The notes under the pieces are model-generated. The model was not told the DNA's origin and did no database searches. It saw only the letters and a list, made by a program, of their open reading frames with translations. Position numbers and translations under genes: made by a program. Positions 1 to 11,525 of a stretch of DNA of 64,000 bases are shown here, in pieces (position 1 is the first letter of the stretch; each line of letters begins with the position of its first letter). The stretch is from positions 96,382 to 160,381 of the forward strand of contig JAWPHD010005586.1 of assembly GCA_037043455.1 (NCBI GenBank), written 5' to 3'. The DNA comes from Cyrtodaria siliqua (lineage: Eukaryota; Mollusca; Bivalvia; Adapedonta; Hiatellidae).

Positions 1-485
1 ACAAGGGGCCATAACTCTTTCAAATATCGTTCAACCAGAACATGGTGATAATATACGTAACTAGGCTTGGTACTGATTGTCCCTGACAAGTTTCGTTTAA
101 ATCCAGCCAGAAGTTCAGGAGAACTAGTCTGTACAAAGTTAGTGTATTAAAACTTTTAAGGGGTCATAACTCTGCCAAAATTAATTCAACCAGAACACGG
201 CAACGATAGGTGCAACTAGGCTTGGTACTGAGCATCCCCATCAAGATTCGTTGAAATCCAGCAAGGAGTTCAGAACAGACTAATCTGGACAACGTTTCTC
301 TATTAAAACCTTTAAAGGGCCATAACTCTAACAAAAATCATTTAACCCGAATATGGCGATAATATATGCACAACTAGGCTTGATACTGATCATCCTTGTC
401 AAGTTTCGTTAAAATCCAGCCAGGGCTTCAGGAGAACTAGCCAGGAAAATGTTTGTGTATCAAAAACCTTTAAAGGGCCATAACT
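1..485 (+). repeat. Tandem ~156-bp interspersed-repeat units (about 3 copies, left end outside window)
   Basis: The phrase 'aaggg(g/c)cataactct' recurs near positions 3, 158, 314 and 472. Each is followed by a similar 'caaccagaacatggcgataat...aactaggcttggtactg' text. The units are diverged. This is non-coding and typical in style of the dispersed bivalve repeats that occur throughout the window. The array begins before base 1. Confidence 0.8.
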
Positions 486-490
486 CCACC

Positions 491-1661
491 AACAAGAGGG
501 CCAAGATGGCCCTAAATCGATCACCTGAGTACTGGCACATTAGCAAACTTCTTTGAAATCTTATGGTCATATACAATCTGTGCAAGTTTGGTTAAGATTG
601 TTCAAGAAATGTGGGCTCTGTTGTGTATAACAACATTGATATAAAGACATTGACAAAGTTTGGTAAATATCAAAAACAAAACGAAGGTGCTAGAGTGTAA
701 CACCTTGGGCAGGGCCAAATGTGACCCGAGGGCTACATGTAATATATGAGAGCTTTGTGGTTTCAGAGAAGAAGATTTTTTAAGTTTTTCCCTATACAAG
801 TCTATGTAAAAGGGTCACCATTTGAACAAACTTGGCAAAGGACCATAAGCTTATAGCAAATGCAAAATATTAAACCTCTGGCTCTTGCAGTTCCAGAGAA
901 GATTTTTTAAGTTTTCCCCTATACATGTCTATGTAAAACATGTGACCCTTGGGGCGGGGCCAAATGTGACCCGAGGGTCACCATTTGAACAAACTTGGTA
1001 AAGGACCATAAGCTTATAGTAAATGCAAAATATCAAACCTCTGGCTGTTGTAGTTTCCGAGAAGAAGATTTTTAAAAAACAATCCTATATAAGTCTGTAA
1101 AACTGTGACCACCGGGGCGGGGACAAATTTGACCACAGGGTCACCATTTGAAGAAACTTAGTAGAGGACCATAAGCTGATGCTACATGTAATACATGAGA
1201 GCTGTGTGTCTTGTGGTTTCAGAGAAGCAGATTTTTTAAAGTTTTTTCCTATATGTCTATATGAAAAACATGCGAATATATACAAACTTTGGACCCCCGG
1301 AGCACGGCCATTTTTTACCCCGGGGACTTTATTTGAACAAAATTGATAGTCTAGACGTTGGCAATCATTTTAAAAGAAAAACTTTTGAAATCTGTCTGGC
1401 GGTTCTGGAGAAGAAGATTTTTTAAGGTTTCGACCATATATGGTAATGGCAGCCATCTTGGATGTAGCGCTGACCTAATTTTAACAAATCTAAAAAGCAT
1501 TCATCTAAGGATCATCCACGTGAAGTTTGGTCAAAATTAGCCAAGGGGTTTCTGAGGAGAAATCATTTGAAGAAAAGTTAACGGACGACAGACGGACGAC
1601 GAACGACAGACAACACACCATCCCATAAGCTCTGCTGGCCCTTGGCCAGTAGAGCTAAAAA
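491..1661 (+). mobile_element. Interspersed non-autonomous element, AACAAGAG start and GGCC-hairpin end
   Basis: It starts AACAAGAG followed by a short hairpin (GGGCCA aga TGGCCC). It ends with an imperfect palindrome at 1629-1655 (GCTCTGCTGGCC ... GGCCAGTAGAGC) and a short A-run. In between are diverged ~130-190-bp subrepeats built round 'gaagattttttaagttt...cctatacaagtctatgtaaaa', 'gtcaccatttgaacaaacttggtaaaggaccataagc' and, near 1570-1610, a run of 'gacggacgac'. No protein is encoded. The same termini recur at 7099-7970, 20883, 44167-45066, 50293-51275 and 59363-61640. The class is unknown to me; the terminal hairpins are compatible with a Helitron-like or rolling-circle end, but no CTRR-T junction is demonstrable. 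Confidence 0.6.
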
Positions 1662-1835
1662 CAATGATTACGTTAAGTTCAGGCAATAATTTTAAGTTGT
1701 TAAAACAGGATGAAGACGCAAATTTTCTTCGTTTGGTGTTGAGAGATGGGTATCATTGCATGTGTGAGAATTTGTTAGTATTATGTGCCATCTCTCAAAA
1801 ATATGTGTAATAAAATCCATGAAAGTTCATGTATA

Positions 1836-1931
1836 GGATAGAGGCTATGAAGAGAAATCTTTACCATCAAGAAACCGAAAGGGAGGCAGCAGTTTCTTAA
1901 TGGTGAAGATTTCTCTTCATAGACTCTATCC
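1836..1931. repeat. 96-bp palindromic (foldback) sequence
   Basis: The left arm GGATAGAGGCTATGAAGAGA pairs with the right arm ending TCTCTTCATAGACTCTATCC. Pairing continues inward through AAATCTT..ACCAT and AAGAAAC/GTTTCTT, leaving a loop of about 20 nt. It would form a long hairpin. Confidence 0.8.
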
Positions 1932-1934
1932 AGA

Positions 1935-2585
1935 CTCCATCCCAGCCAGCTTAGTGTTTACGATAGGTTTTATCGATAGTCTCTATATAGTTCACACTCT
2001 AATCCATGAAGAGCGCTGGTAGTGAAATCTTCATGAATAAATGGTGCAAGTATTTGAAATTCTGAGCCAGCTGATTGGTTTAAAAAGTAGAGTAAACACT
2101 AAGTCAGATAAGACTCGAGCCTGTTGATATTGTGCCAGACCAAAAGCTGGTGCCTGGGACTTGAATTACAACATGAATAGCAATTGGACCAAACAATTAG
2201 TGTTTGAGTGTGAAGGCTATCTGAGTTTAGATTAGAAGAAAGGGTTTAATGTTAGAACATAATTATATTTTTTATTGAAATATGATCAGTGGAGCAGACT
2301 TATTTAAACTCTTTAGAAGATACTTCAGTTAAAGTTTCAACAACATCTGTTTAATGACTGAAGTGATGTTATAATCAAAGTACATACAGCTGTAAAAAGC
2401 TTCACATTCATAAAGATCATGGTATTAGTGCAACACAATAATTTCTAAATACAACACAATACAATGCTAAATGGTCTAGTTGTTTACTGCTACTAATTTG
2501 CGCATAAAATAAATTGCATAAAAAGTTTATATGAGATAAGGGAAATGAAAATCCAAAATATAGCCAAACTGCAATATAATAAACT
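1935..2585. other. No recognised feature
   Basis: AT-rich sequence. I see no convincing ORF, RNA gene or repeat family in this stretch. Confidence 0.5.
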
Positions 2586-2590
2586 CGTCA

Positions 2591-2640
2591 GCAAAAATGA
2601 TATAATGCTCGGCAAGACCCTTGCATTATATCATTTTGCC
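2591..2640. repeat. Short hairpin, ~17-bp arms
   Basis: GCAAAAATGATATAATGC at 2591-2608 is mirrored by GCATTATATCATTTTGC at 2623-2639, with a 14-nt loop. Confidence 0.8.
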
Positions 2641-2644
2641 AACT

Positions 2645-3755
2645 CATTTAATAAATTCAATAATGAATGAGAACTCATGTAAGATCCTCTATATATTATT
2701 GGTACAATTAGCTTTTGAACTATTCAGTTTCATACATGTTTGTTTAATCGATACAAAAGACCTTCAGGTCCATGAGTATATAGTACAACAATGCATATAT
2801 CATACCAATAGCAGTTATGTTTTGAAATTAACATTTATGTGCAATAATTCAACATTGTATAATATTACCTTATATTTATGATGATAGCATATTAAACACA
2901 AACACAGAATACAATTACAGTAGTATTAAAGTCCCTGTCTAGCCATCAACAGCCGAATATTACCACATATGCACGGTCGCTAAACCTATACTGACGATGA
3001 GATATGAGGGCCATTCAAATATTATGTGGACATAATTAATAGTTAATATACTTTTATAAATCAAGTAAATTAAATTAATACATGGCAATAACGGTCTTCA
3101 TTTCCACTTTCATATCAGTAATATTACAAAATTATTTTAAACAGATTTCAAGAAATATGAGTTTTAACAACCCCACTGTAGCCGCCACGGAGGACCTCCT
3201 TTGTGTGCTATGCCGAAAACCAACAACACCCTAATGTCATAAATGATGAAACATGTTATAAATAGTAAACTTAATTGTTATTAAATTAGATTATTGTATT
3301 AATCATGGTTTGCATTAAACAAATAGTTTACAGCATTGTTGAATAATCATGTTTTATAAGTATATCATATGAATTCAATCGAGTTTAGCATACATATTCA
3401 AAGTATTTAGGAAACAATTTGGATAGTCATTCCAAAAGACATATTTATTTAATATATTTCGGTATTCTTAATTTATTAACACACACATCTTGAAGAAAAT
3501 ATGTAAGATTTTAAAATTTTACTTTTTTTTATTAAAAGTTAATATTATTTAATATTTATTTAACATTTTAGTGTTCCGTGTTTTCTGGCGGCGTCAGTTT
3601 CAACGTAAAAGCATGGAAGAGTGCGTCTAGCTTCTACTTATTTAAATTTATATTTATCATACTTCACCCTGTTCAATATTTATAAAATTTCTTAATTGTG
3701 ATTTTGGAATACCAGTGACAATGCTACTTTAGTTTCCTGTATTTTTGCGGACGAA
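2645..3755. other. No recognised feature
   Basis: AT-rich, low-complexity stretches. No ORF with recognisable similarity was seen. Confidence 0.5.
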
Positions 3756-3760
3756 TTACC

Positions 3761-3840
3761 TTTCATTTAGCCGTTCACGAAATGTAGTTATAAAATAATG
3801 TTTCATTTAGCCGTTCACGAAATGTAGTTATAAAATAATG
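3761..3840. repeat. Exact 40-bp tandem duplication
   Basis: Positions 3761-3800 and 3801-3840 are identical (unit begins TTTCATTTAGCCGTTCACGA). Perfect identity implies a recent duplication or an assembly or slippage event. A second, looser duplication ('tcctattagtttaaacaNatt') follows at 3876-3926. Confidence 0.95.
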
Positions 3841-3984
3841 ACATCTCATTTTGGACTGCTCCGTAGATTGGATTCTTGTCCTATTAGTTTAAACAGATTG
3901 GGTTTTGTCCTATTAGTTTAAACATATTTATTTTACATCGATTGCAAAACAAGTTCTTGCAACTAAGATTATAAGAATCCACCA

Positions 3985-4053
3985 TGAGTATCCATGTGAG
4001 ATAGGGAAATCTCACCCAAGGGTCAGAATTGTAAACAGGAACGAGGCTCTGCC
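3985..4053. repeat. Half-copy of a palindromic repeat family
   Basis: The text 'gtgagatagggaaatctcac...gtcagaa.tgtaa.caggaac.aggctctgcc' matches the left arm of the full palindrome at 33919-34026. Only one arm is present here. Confidence 0.6.
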
Positions 4054-4237
4054 AAGTTATGCGCTTAGTACAGGCATACTTCAAATGGCTGCATTTGATT
4101 TTACCCTAAAATAAGGCGACGTCACCAACGTGACATCATGACATTTCATGTAAGAGTCACATGTCATGAAAGATACACTTATCTCACATGAGGAAAACAT
4201 CTATCTCACATGACTAGAAATGGGAGAATAATCACTC

Positions 4238-4376
4238 TCGATGGCTTCCTGGGTAGAACCAGTACCAAGCAATGTGGATTAATTATCTTGCTCAAGGATA
4301 AATAATGTGGACGCAGCGGGGATTGAACCCACGACCTCTCGATGTGGAGTGCGGCGCTCTACCACTGGACCATGCA
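4238..4376 (-). mobile_element. tRNA-derived SINE, family D
   Basis: On the minus strand this opens with a tRNA-like head: an A-box-like TGGTCCAGTGGTAGAGC and a B box GGTTCAATCC. It is followed by a body ending in TACTGGTTCTACCCAGGAAG. A diverged copy lies at 62258-62400 (also minus), and fragments of the shared core 'gggtagaaccagtact' lie at 6518-6540 and 30450-30475. It is not a functional tRNA: the cloverleaf is imperfect and the body is attached. Confidence 0.7.
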
Positions 4377-4399
4377 CTAGATTTCTTTTCAGCTGGATT

Positions 4400-4830
4400 A
4401 CAAAGTATAAGAATCTTAAAGGTTTACATCAAAAAATAAGTGCGATATCGAAAAAGTCCACATATTATTTGAACAGCCCTCGGATATTATATAACTTGCA
4501 TATTCTGAGAATCAAAACTCTATAGACACAATATAAACAGCTTTAAACGGCCAGGCCAAACTCTAAAACTGGAGCGTCAAATTCATTCATTTTACGCATA
4601 TTCAATCAATTTTAAGAATCCGTGAATAAACCTTAACTTTTAATTGGCACATATACATTATTTTGGCATGAACACCTGGATAGAGTTGAAACGGTTTTGT
4701 AGAGTAACTGTTCCCGACGATTCGTCGGACTAGCACGCGGTGCCATGGCTAGCAACTCCCCAACCACTACAGTTTACTAATATACATCATTCAATAAACT
4801 TAGTCAACGTCATTATTCTTGTCCTGTTTC
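4400..4830. other. No recognised feature
   Basis: AT-rich. Nothing supported. Confidence 0.5.
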
Positions 4831-4835
4831 CTGTT

Positions 4836-4891
4836 CACCCCGAGTAATACACCCCGAGTAATACACCCCACCCCGAGTAATACACCCCGAG
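4836..4891 (+). repeat. Short 15-bp tandem repeat
   Basis: About 3.5 copies of CACCCCGAGTAATAC, one interrupted by an extra CACC. Confidence 0.9.
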
Positions 4892-4894
4892 AAT

Positions 4895-6500
4895 CTCAAG
4901 GGAGATGTAACCACTCCCGCCGTGGGTCTCCCATTGACCGCACACGCATTCAGCAAATTCGGTAAAAATAGGAAGCATGTAAACTTATAACGCTTAAGAT
5001 ATAAATGATAGTGAAGAGTTAAACTTGCAAACTTGTGGAGATATTACTCACATTGTTCACACTGTTTCCTGTACAAATCAGTCACTGCATCCATCACTCG
5101 GGCAACAAGTTAACTCAGAAGTAGAAAACGATAAGTGGGAGACTATCTCATGTTTATAGAATTATTAAGCGTTTCCTTTAAAAGTGCACATAGCACACTC
5201 ACTGCCCACATTATTCATTGCTCACAGTCACAAGGTCATGATCATGGAAAAACTTTCTGAGCTATAATCTAGTACCTTTCAACCTAAGGTCATTTACCTT
5301 CATACTGTCAATGGGACAAGAATGATTTTTTGAGTTCATTAGTCATCAGCAGGATGGTGCTTCTTGTCGTTTGAAAACAACCCTTTTGAGACATTAATTA
5401 TGGTTTAATATTTGAGAACTTTCAACCACACAAAAAGAAGGAATTATAACGTGCATTCTGAAACCAACAAAGACAATATTTGAAAAATTGGAGACCAATT
5501 TCATTATTAAATTGTTATTTTGGGTATTGTTTAATCACCCCTAAGAATATGTTTAGGCTGTAATAAACAGGACTTGTAGCCTTAGATCCAAAACTCCAAA
5601 GATGTTAGGTAGATGCATATAAGGAACATTCTGGCGGAGTTTGGTGAAAATCCTGCGAGAAAGAAGCATGATAGGCATGTTGTAGCAGAGACTAGATGTG
5701 ACCTATATTTCATTCAAAATATCTTCAATACATGATGCTGGTAGGATCCATATAATGAACATTCTGGTGGAGTTTGGTGACAATCCTGTAAGTAACGAAG
5801 AAGATTTTAAGAAGTTGAAATCGGACACATGGACTAATGAACAGAATAACAAAATGACACACTGATCGTATCGTATTTGTCTTGTTTGTCTATGTTCCGA
5901 GTCTTGTATATTAAGTATTCGTTTTGTGTTGTTTTAGGTTTATGTCGTATATTGTCGAATCTACCCTTAATAAACCCACGATCCCCGGCAGAAAGCGTTG
6001 TCGTATTTATAACCCCGACGTCCACAAGCTCACAATGATATGAGACACTCGGACGAAATTGTGATCGCTAAGTCAAGATCTGTTAACGGGCTGGACTAAA
6101 ACAACAACAAATCAAAAATATCCACCTGAGACTTGAGCTAATTAAACTTACAATAAATATTTGCACCTGTACCACAAGCATGTGTTGTCCCACAAACTCT
6201 AAAATACAATAGAGCACATGGCCAATGTTTGTGGGAACTTGATCTAGGAACAATGGAGGGCAGAGCTAGGAATGGAATGCCGAAATTTATTGCTCTATTC
6301 CAAAAGCATTCTTCGTGTGTTTTAATACACAAGTGAAGAGGTGCTAGGATGGCATACTGGGGTGATAAAACAAAAATAATTCTGGGAAAGGTTTAAAATG
6401 AAATAAGGAGACAAAGACCAAGTCATTTTTTGACTGGATTTTGAAATAGAATTATGTAGGAAATTGTAATGAAAATGGGCATGGCTGCAAATGGATAATA
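4895..6500. other. Mostly featureless; diverged interspersed repeat at 5580-5830
   Basis: Between about 5580 and 5830 a sentence-like unit ('aacattctgg.ggagtttggtga.aatcctg') occurs twice, in the style of the dispersed bivalve repeats. The rest shows no supported gene. Confidence 0.45.
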
Positions 6501-6726
6501 GGCAGACCACCCACTTTTCCTGGGTAGAACCAGTACTGTACACCTCCCGCCATCCTTAAGAATTAATTTAGTTAGTAAATAAGTCAGTCATATTAACTGT
6601 AAGTCTGACTTCCATTGTAAATTTGCAAGAGGGAGTTTTATTGAAACCTGTAAACAGTTAACAAATTTCAAAGCTGTGGACTTTAATACAACGGCACAAT
6701 TTACAGACTTAAATACCAGATGATTA

Positions 6727-6981
6727 ATTGATTGAATTGGATTTTATACTCGCACCAACAGCTAAGGTCATATGGCGACTTTCCAGCTTCCAGTGGTGGA
6801 GGAAGATCCCAGGTGTCCCTCTGGACGGGCGGGCACCTGGGTAGAACCACTGACGTTCCACAAGCCAGCTGGATAGCTTCCTCACATAAAGGTTCCAAGC
6901 CCCCTGAGGGATCGAACCTACAGCGGTGAGGGGAAAGTGTCTTCAAGTCAAAGACTAACCACTCGGCCATGGACGCACCCT
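6727..6981 (-). mobile_element. tRNA-derived SINE, family A (near full length)
   Basis: Read on the minus strand it begins with a tRNA-like head (GGTGCGTCCATGGCCGAGTG, A box) and a B box GGTTCGATCCC. A body containing GGTGGTTCTACCCAGGTGCC follows, then a tail ...GTTGGTGCGAGTATAAAATC and CCAATTCAATC. Internal pol III boxes plus a (TTCAA)-type 3' end define a SINE. Other copies lie at about 7590-7812 (+) and 48108-48288 (+, 5'-truncated). Confidence 0.8.
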
Positions 6982-7098
6982 TTTACCAGATGAAGACAAT
7001 GACATTTGTGATGGACAAAACAATGCTGTAATAGGTTTCGATGTTGATATGATGACAATCAGTGGAAATGATAAAGACGAGCACTTTACCTTATTCCT

Positions 7099-7970
7099 AA
7101 CAAGAGGTCAATGACCTTGAAGCTCTACTGATAGATTTTGATAGCCAGATCAGCCATCGGAACCTGTGAAGTTTTATGGAAATAAGACCAACACTTTCAG
7201 AAAAGTAGTCAACATTTTTTCCTGTATCACTATAAAAAGATGGTCACTGGTGGCCATGTCTGACATAGAATCAAAATGATTTTTGTTTAGGACCAGCAAC
7301 ATATCATGCCAGTCATTTTAGTAAAGGTTCCAAATCAATACCACTTATGGTTTTTGAGAAGTAGTTGGCACAAACTTGTATTTAAGCTGTGGCAGCCATC
7401 TTGAATTTCCAGGCAAGAAATATAAAAAGATCGGACAGGGAAAGTAACAGTCAATTAGGACAGTCAACCACAGAACACAGAAACAAACACGCAAACAGAC
7501 AAAAACAAACACGCAAACCTGAAACAAACACGCAAACCTGAATAAGGAAGCACTCACACTAAACATTACTTTTTTCTGTGTAACTTTCGGGATGCATCCG
7601 CTGTGGGTTCGATTCCCCATGGGGCCAGGACTGTTTAGTATGTGAGTATCAAGCTATCCAGCTTACTTGCGGAATGTCGGTGGTTCTACTCAGGTGCGCG
7701 TCCGTGTACGAAAAAATGCCCGGGTTTGCACCTGGGGTCTTCCTCCACCATTAAAAAGCTGGAATGTCGCCAAATGACCTTAGCTGTTGGTGCAACTATA
7801 AAATCCAGTTTAATGAATTCATATAAGATTTGGTTGAATTCCGACAAGTGGTTTCTGAGAAAAAGTCAGCAGAAGCAAAAGATAACGACGACGAAGGACG
7901 ACGGACGAAGAGTGACTCCAAAACATCACATTGAGCCCATTGAGCCTTCGGCTCAAGTGATCAAAAACAT
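7099..7970 (+). mobile_element. AACAAGAG-family element interrupted by a SINE
   Basis: It begins AACAAGAGGTCAATGACC and ends near 7941-7966 with a terminal hairpin GAGCCTTCGGCTC followed by AAGTGATC. The right part has the recurring 'gtggtttctgagaaaaagt' and 'acgacgaaggacgacggacgaagagtgactccaaaacatcac' text. A family A SINE is nested at about 7590-7812. A short ACACGCAAAC tandem repeat is at 7480-7540. Non-coding. Confidence 0.55.
7590..7812 (+). mobile_element. tRNA-derived SINE, family A (nested copy)
   Basis: A B box GGGTTCGATTCCC lies at about 7605. It is followed by the family body (GGTGGTTCTACTCAGGTGC, TGGGGTCTTCCTCCACCA) and the 3' end GTTGGTGCAACTATAAAATC. The A box side is poorly preserved. 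It sits inside the older 7099-7970 element. Confidence 0.7.
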
Positions 7971-8346
7971 TGACAGATGACAACGATTTTTGAATTTTGA
8001 AGTCCCGATGAGTTTCTTGCACTTGAGATTTACTAAAACATGGCAGAGAAGTAACTGATAATAGAGTATATTGTGCAAAAAATACAAAAACTATTAATTG
8101 CTTTTAAAAAAATCCATCTATACATAGTTGTATTAACATATATACAAGTGCACATAAAATGCAAAACGATTATAATTTTTACTACATTATTATACACACT
8201 TTATGGGATGGGCCTCATCCTTTGACAGAAAACTAATAATCTCAATTTCCTTGTGCAAATGTATTTCTAACAGCGATTTACAGTTACCTATAGAAATTCT
8301 CTCCCCCTCAAATACAATAGGCTCGAAATGTGTCTTTAAATAGAGC

Positions 8347-8671
8347 CAGGGCCCTCCCTTCACTTTGGGGGAATGGGGCCAGGGCCCTCAGGAAGAGCAA
8401 TTTTGCATTGTTTTCTTATCAAACGGGAATTTCTAAGAAACACAAATTAGTGTTGTTGTTTTTTATTATTTAAGTGGTACCAAGATTTTACCATTCCAAA
8501 TTGCAAATTGTATGCTGTGTTCCTGTTCTGGAGTTAAAAAAATTCTAATAATTATTAATTTTTTTTTTTAAAGAGGGCATTTTTCACAGGAAAAGGGGGG
8601 AAAATATATACATTTAGGGGAGTGGAATGGGGCCAAATTTTGGCCCTAAAAATGGTCAAACGACGGCCCTG
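8347..8671. mobile_element. Small TIR-like element with CAGGGCC ... GGCCCTG ends
   Basis: CAGGGCCCTCCC at 8347 opposes GACGGCCCTG ending at 8671, and further 'ggggccaaattttggccct' symmetry lies inside. Such CAGGG termini are common in hAT-type elements, but the flanking 8-mers do not match, so there is no target duplication to confirm it. A related fragment is visible at about 48045-48125. Confidence 0.35.
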
Positions 8672-8742
8672 AGAGCTATAGTAGCTTTAATAGCAATATT
8701 ACAATACACTAGTAAGGGAAAATGGAAGTTACCCCACACCAC

Positions 8743-8764
8743 CCCTCCCCCCCCCCCCCCCCCC
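8743..8764 (+). repeat. Poly-C tract
   Basis: A run of C broken only by early Ts, directly upstream of the transposase relic. It inflates the apparent reading frame with prolines; the family-like sequence begins only at the ATG at 8824. Confidence 0.95.
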
Positions 8765-8823
8765 ACACGAATGCTTACATAATGTGCAAACCTTATGCAT
8801 TGCATCCACTCTTAACGTTTGTC

Positions 8824-10916
8824 ATGGAAGAAGTAGCCAGCCAAGAAAGTGTTCACGGCAATTATAGGAGTAGAAAAGTTGACAATGTCCAAGATATTGA
8901 GTTTGTAGATTGGGATAATCTGTGGAATTTTCCCCATCTTTTTATGCAAAAGGATACTGATGTACGTCAATGGTGTGTAGTCCATGGCCTTTTGTCGGAA
9001 AGTATGACGTGTTTTAAAGAACTGAAAGAAAATGTGAACGGTAACAAACTTACATCTGTGTGTATGGGCACACTGGCATGGAAACAACGCAAGAGATGCA
9101 TTGATAGTGTTTCGCTTAGGTGCAGTAAAGTGAACCCACATGAAGCCAGTCTTCGACGGAATTCTTTCTTCGAAAGGTCTAAGCTGACCATACAAGATAT
9201 TATGCTGTTTGTGAAGTGCTACATGCATAAGAACTCTCTATACCAAAGTAGCAAGTTTTCCGGTGTGGCATAAAAGAGTACTGCAGTGGACTGGGCTTCG
9301 TTTGTACGCAAGGTATCCAAGGAACACTTCCACAGGAAAGAACAGGTAAGAACGTGTTATTTTACGGCTCCCACTGATTTCTATAATTTTGTCTGCAATA
9401 AAATCAGCAATCCGCAGTATTCAAACAGCGAAATAACCATAAATAAATTTCTCTGTTTTGCAACTACGTCTTGCTGTAGCGATTACCTCCCATTAACCAT
9501 ATATAGTTACGTCATATTCATGCTCATAGTTTGATGATTGGTGTGCTAAGTGTTTCGTTTTTATAAAAAAAAAGTTTTGATAATGTTCTACTAACATTAA
9601 ACAAATTCCTTAATACTATTGTTATAATTGAAGGGGCAATGAACATAACTTGTGCTCATTATCTGCCTACTTATGGACAGTGTGCCTTTAATATGTATGA
9701 CTTAAAACTTGCAGCATATTCAGAAGAAGTAGCGGGAGGCCGTGATTTTTCTACTAAATGAAGATTGCCGTGTGTCCCTTTAACACTTCACGCGAACCAG
9801 TATACAAGGGCGAACATAAAGATTTCCATAACATTGTTACGCTTCATTTTGTCGATTTCTAAAAGATGATAAAATTACGCAATGAATGACAATTTAATAT
9901 GAAAGGGACACATGGCAATGTTTGATTTTTTTATTCAGCCATTACAATTATTCCATTATTTACAGATCCCCAAACAGACCATGATAACGGGTGATGATAA
10001 CGGGTGAACTAGAGATCGACGAGTCTCTATTTGGGAGAGGCATGAAGTACCACCGAGGAAACACGCACAAGGGGTTGAAAGTATGGGTTTTTGGCATAGT
10101 GGAACGCTTGACAAATACCCTCATCATGTATCCTGTCAACGACCGCAGCGAGAAAACGTTAATTCCGCTGATTCTTCGTCACGTTCAGCCAGGATCGACC
10201 ATCTACAGTGACGGTTGGAGTTCATATTGTGGCCTCAATGAACATTTCACTGTAATACACAAATACGCTTACAAGAAGCTCTATCGCAACCTGGACACAG
10301 ACGAAATAGTTACCGTGCACACAAACCGCATTGAGGGTGCCTGGAAGCATGCAAAGGACCATTTCAAACGCATAGTGGGCATCAAACTTCCCCAATTTGA
10401 GGGTCACTTGGAGGTAATGTGGAGGAGTGAGACCATAGGCGGTAACCTGTACGACAGATTTTTTTCATCTGGTGAAAAGCGTATACCCATTGAACACGCC
10501 TCCAGTCTACACTTAACCCCACACCACTGTTCAACTCTTGGACCAGCTCCATGATATCCGGTGACGCCACCATCGATCCAGTTGTCACTGATATCGAATC
10601 TACAGCATCGGAGACGGAGTCCGACACAGATCAAAGTAGCAGAAGTACTACAGCTGAAAAACAAGATGTAGTCGAACAACCGCTGATTATAAGCTCCAAA
10701 GACAGCCAGGAAGACCCATCAAGTAGACCAATGCCACCAGCACGTATTTCTAAACACACTGCTGGGTTAATTTCAGAGCTGTTTTCATCAAGTGACGAGG
10801 AGGGGAACAAAACGCTAGTCGGTACCACTTCTACACCCACTCCCGGTCCAGCAAAACCACCTCGAAAAAAAGACAGAGTGTGCTGTCCAAAGGGCTTCAC
10901 AGTGGTGAAAAAATAA
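8824..10916 (+). pseudogene. ISXO2-like (Merlin/IS1595-type) DDE transposase relic, two exons, three lesions
   Basis: Exon 1 (8824-9345) encodes the family's N-terminal part (VDWDNLWNFPHLF..., CVVHGLLSESMTC..., the ASLRRNSFFERSKLTIQDI segment, then VDWASFVRKVSKEHF). It ends at a good donor, CAG|GTAAGA. The intron is 9346-9965 and ends TTTACAG. Exon 2 encodes the catalytic core: EIDESLFGR (first D), IYSDGW (second D) and HTNRIEGAWKHAK (final acidic residue in the IExxW context). A Ser/Glu-rich C-terminal tail lies at 10494-10916.
Lesions: (1) an in-frame TAA at 9271-9273 in exon 1, with family sequence continuing after it in the same frame; (2) a 13-bp tandem duplication at about 9981-10006 (ATGATAACGGGTG twice) that shifts frame at the start of exon 2; (3) a frame change between about 10465 and 10510, where the tail (TPLFNSW...) moves to another frame. 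The canonical zinc-ribbon cysteine pairs are not obvious. Known family role: DDE transposase or ISXO2 domain. As it stands it cannot make a full-length protein. Confidence 0.85.
9755..9920. repeat. MITE-end fragments inside the transposase intron
   Basis: AGATTGCCGTGTGTCCCTTT at about 9763-9782 and GAAAGGGACACATGGCAATG at about 9901-9920 match the right and left ends of the AGGGACAC MITE family seen at 19997-20262. They face away from each other, so these are fragments or neighbouring insertions rather than one intact element. Confidence 0.55.
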
Positions 10917-10987
10917 GGAACCAGAACAATGACAACGAAACGCAAAATCTCCACTGCAGTAAATCCGTATTCAAAAGAGACAAGTTA

Positions 10988-11430
10988 CTCCGAGTTTCGT
11001 ATCTATCGGTGAAGAAGCATGCAGGCAACTGCCATAACTCTTATATTGGATTTGAATATAATGTTTTTTTTATACTAGAAATTTTAAGGTAACTTATATC
11101 GCAGAAACTTCTATTTTTTTTTGTATATTTTCTACAGAGACAAATATCCTGGTTTAGAAGAGCAAAGGCTGTAAAACAACGGACATAGGGAAAACAAGAA
11201 CAAACAGCAACGGTAACCTATAATTTTGCTGATACTAAAATCAGCCTATCTTTGTAAGAGTATGCACTGACCGTCACCTAAAGAAATGTAATCAAAGTGA
11301 TTGTTTAATTTATATATTTTTGTATTTCCTATAGACAACCTGGTTCTGATGAGCAAAGGCTGTAAAACAGCGGGTAGAGGGAAAAAAGAAAGAGGTCATC
11401 AGGCGAGAGAAGGGCCATTTGGCACTCTGT
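10988..11430 (+). repeat. Direct duplication, copy 1 (443 bp)
   Basis: It starts CTCCGAGTTTCGT and runs to GGCACTCTG. Each copy itself contains two related exon-like pieces, a TTTCTACAG followed by AGACAAATATC... and a TTTCCTATAG followed by ACAACCTGGTTC..., both continuing to GCAAAGGCTGTAAAACA. They may be decayed 3' exons belonging with the upstream transposase, but no protein match supports that. Confidence 0.8.
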
Positions 11431-11435
11431 CATTA

Positions 11436-11525
11436 CCTCAAAGGTCAAGGTCACACTTGAAGGTCAAAGGTCAAATGAATTTCGGGGGCATTCGTCACTT
11501 GACATTTCTCGTTTTCTCTTGAAAA
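11436..11525 (+). repeat. AGGTCA-rich interspersed-repeat end
   Basis: Holds AGGTCAAGGTCACACTTGA, then AAGGTCAAAGGTCA, then a 'gggggcattcgtcac..gacatttctcgtt' end. This is the same text as the end of the element at 47580-47646, and it lies between the two duplication copies. Confidence 0.7.

Noticed and set aside
4238..4376. Functional tRNA gene
   Set aside because: A and B boxes are present but the element continues into a SINE body, has relatives with the same body, and the cloverleaf is imperfect. The same applies to 6981, 12215 and 62400.
7642..7980. 112-residue open frame
   Set aside because: Reads through a SINE and the end of an interspersed element; not a gene.
8722..8823. Proline-rich N-terminus of the transposase
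   Set aside because: Encoded by a poly-C tract upstream of the more plausible ATG at 8824; no family member is expected to have it.
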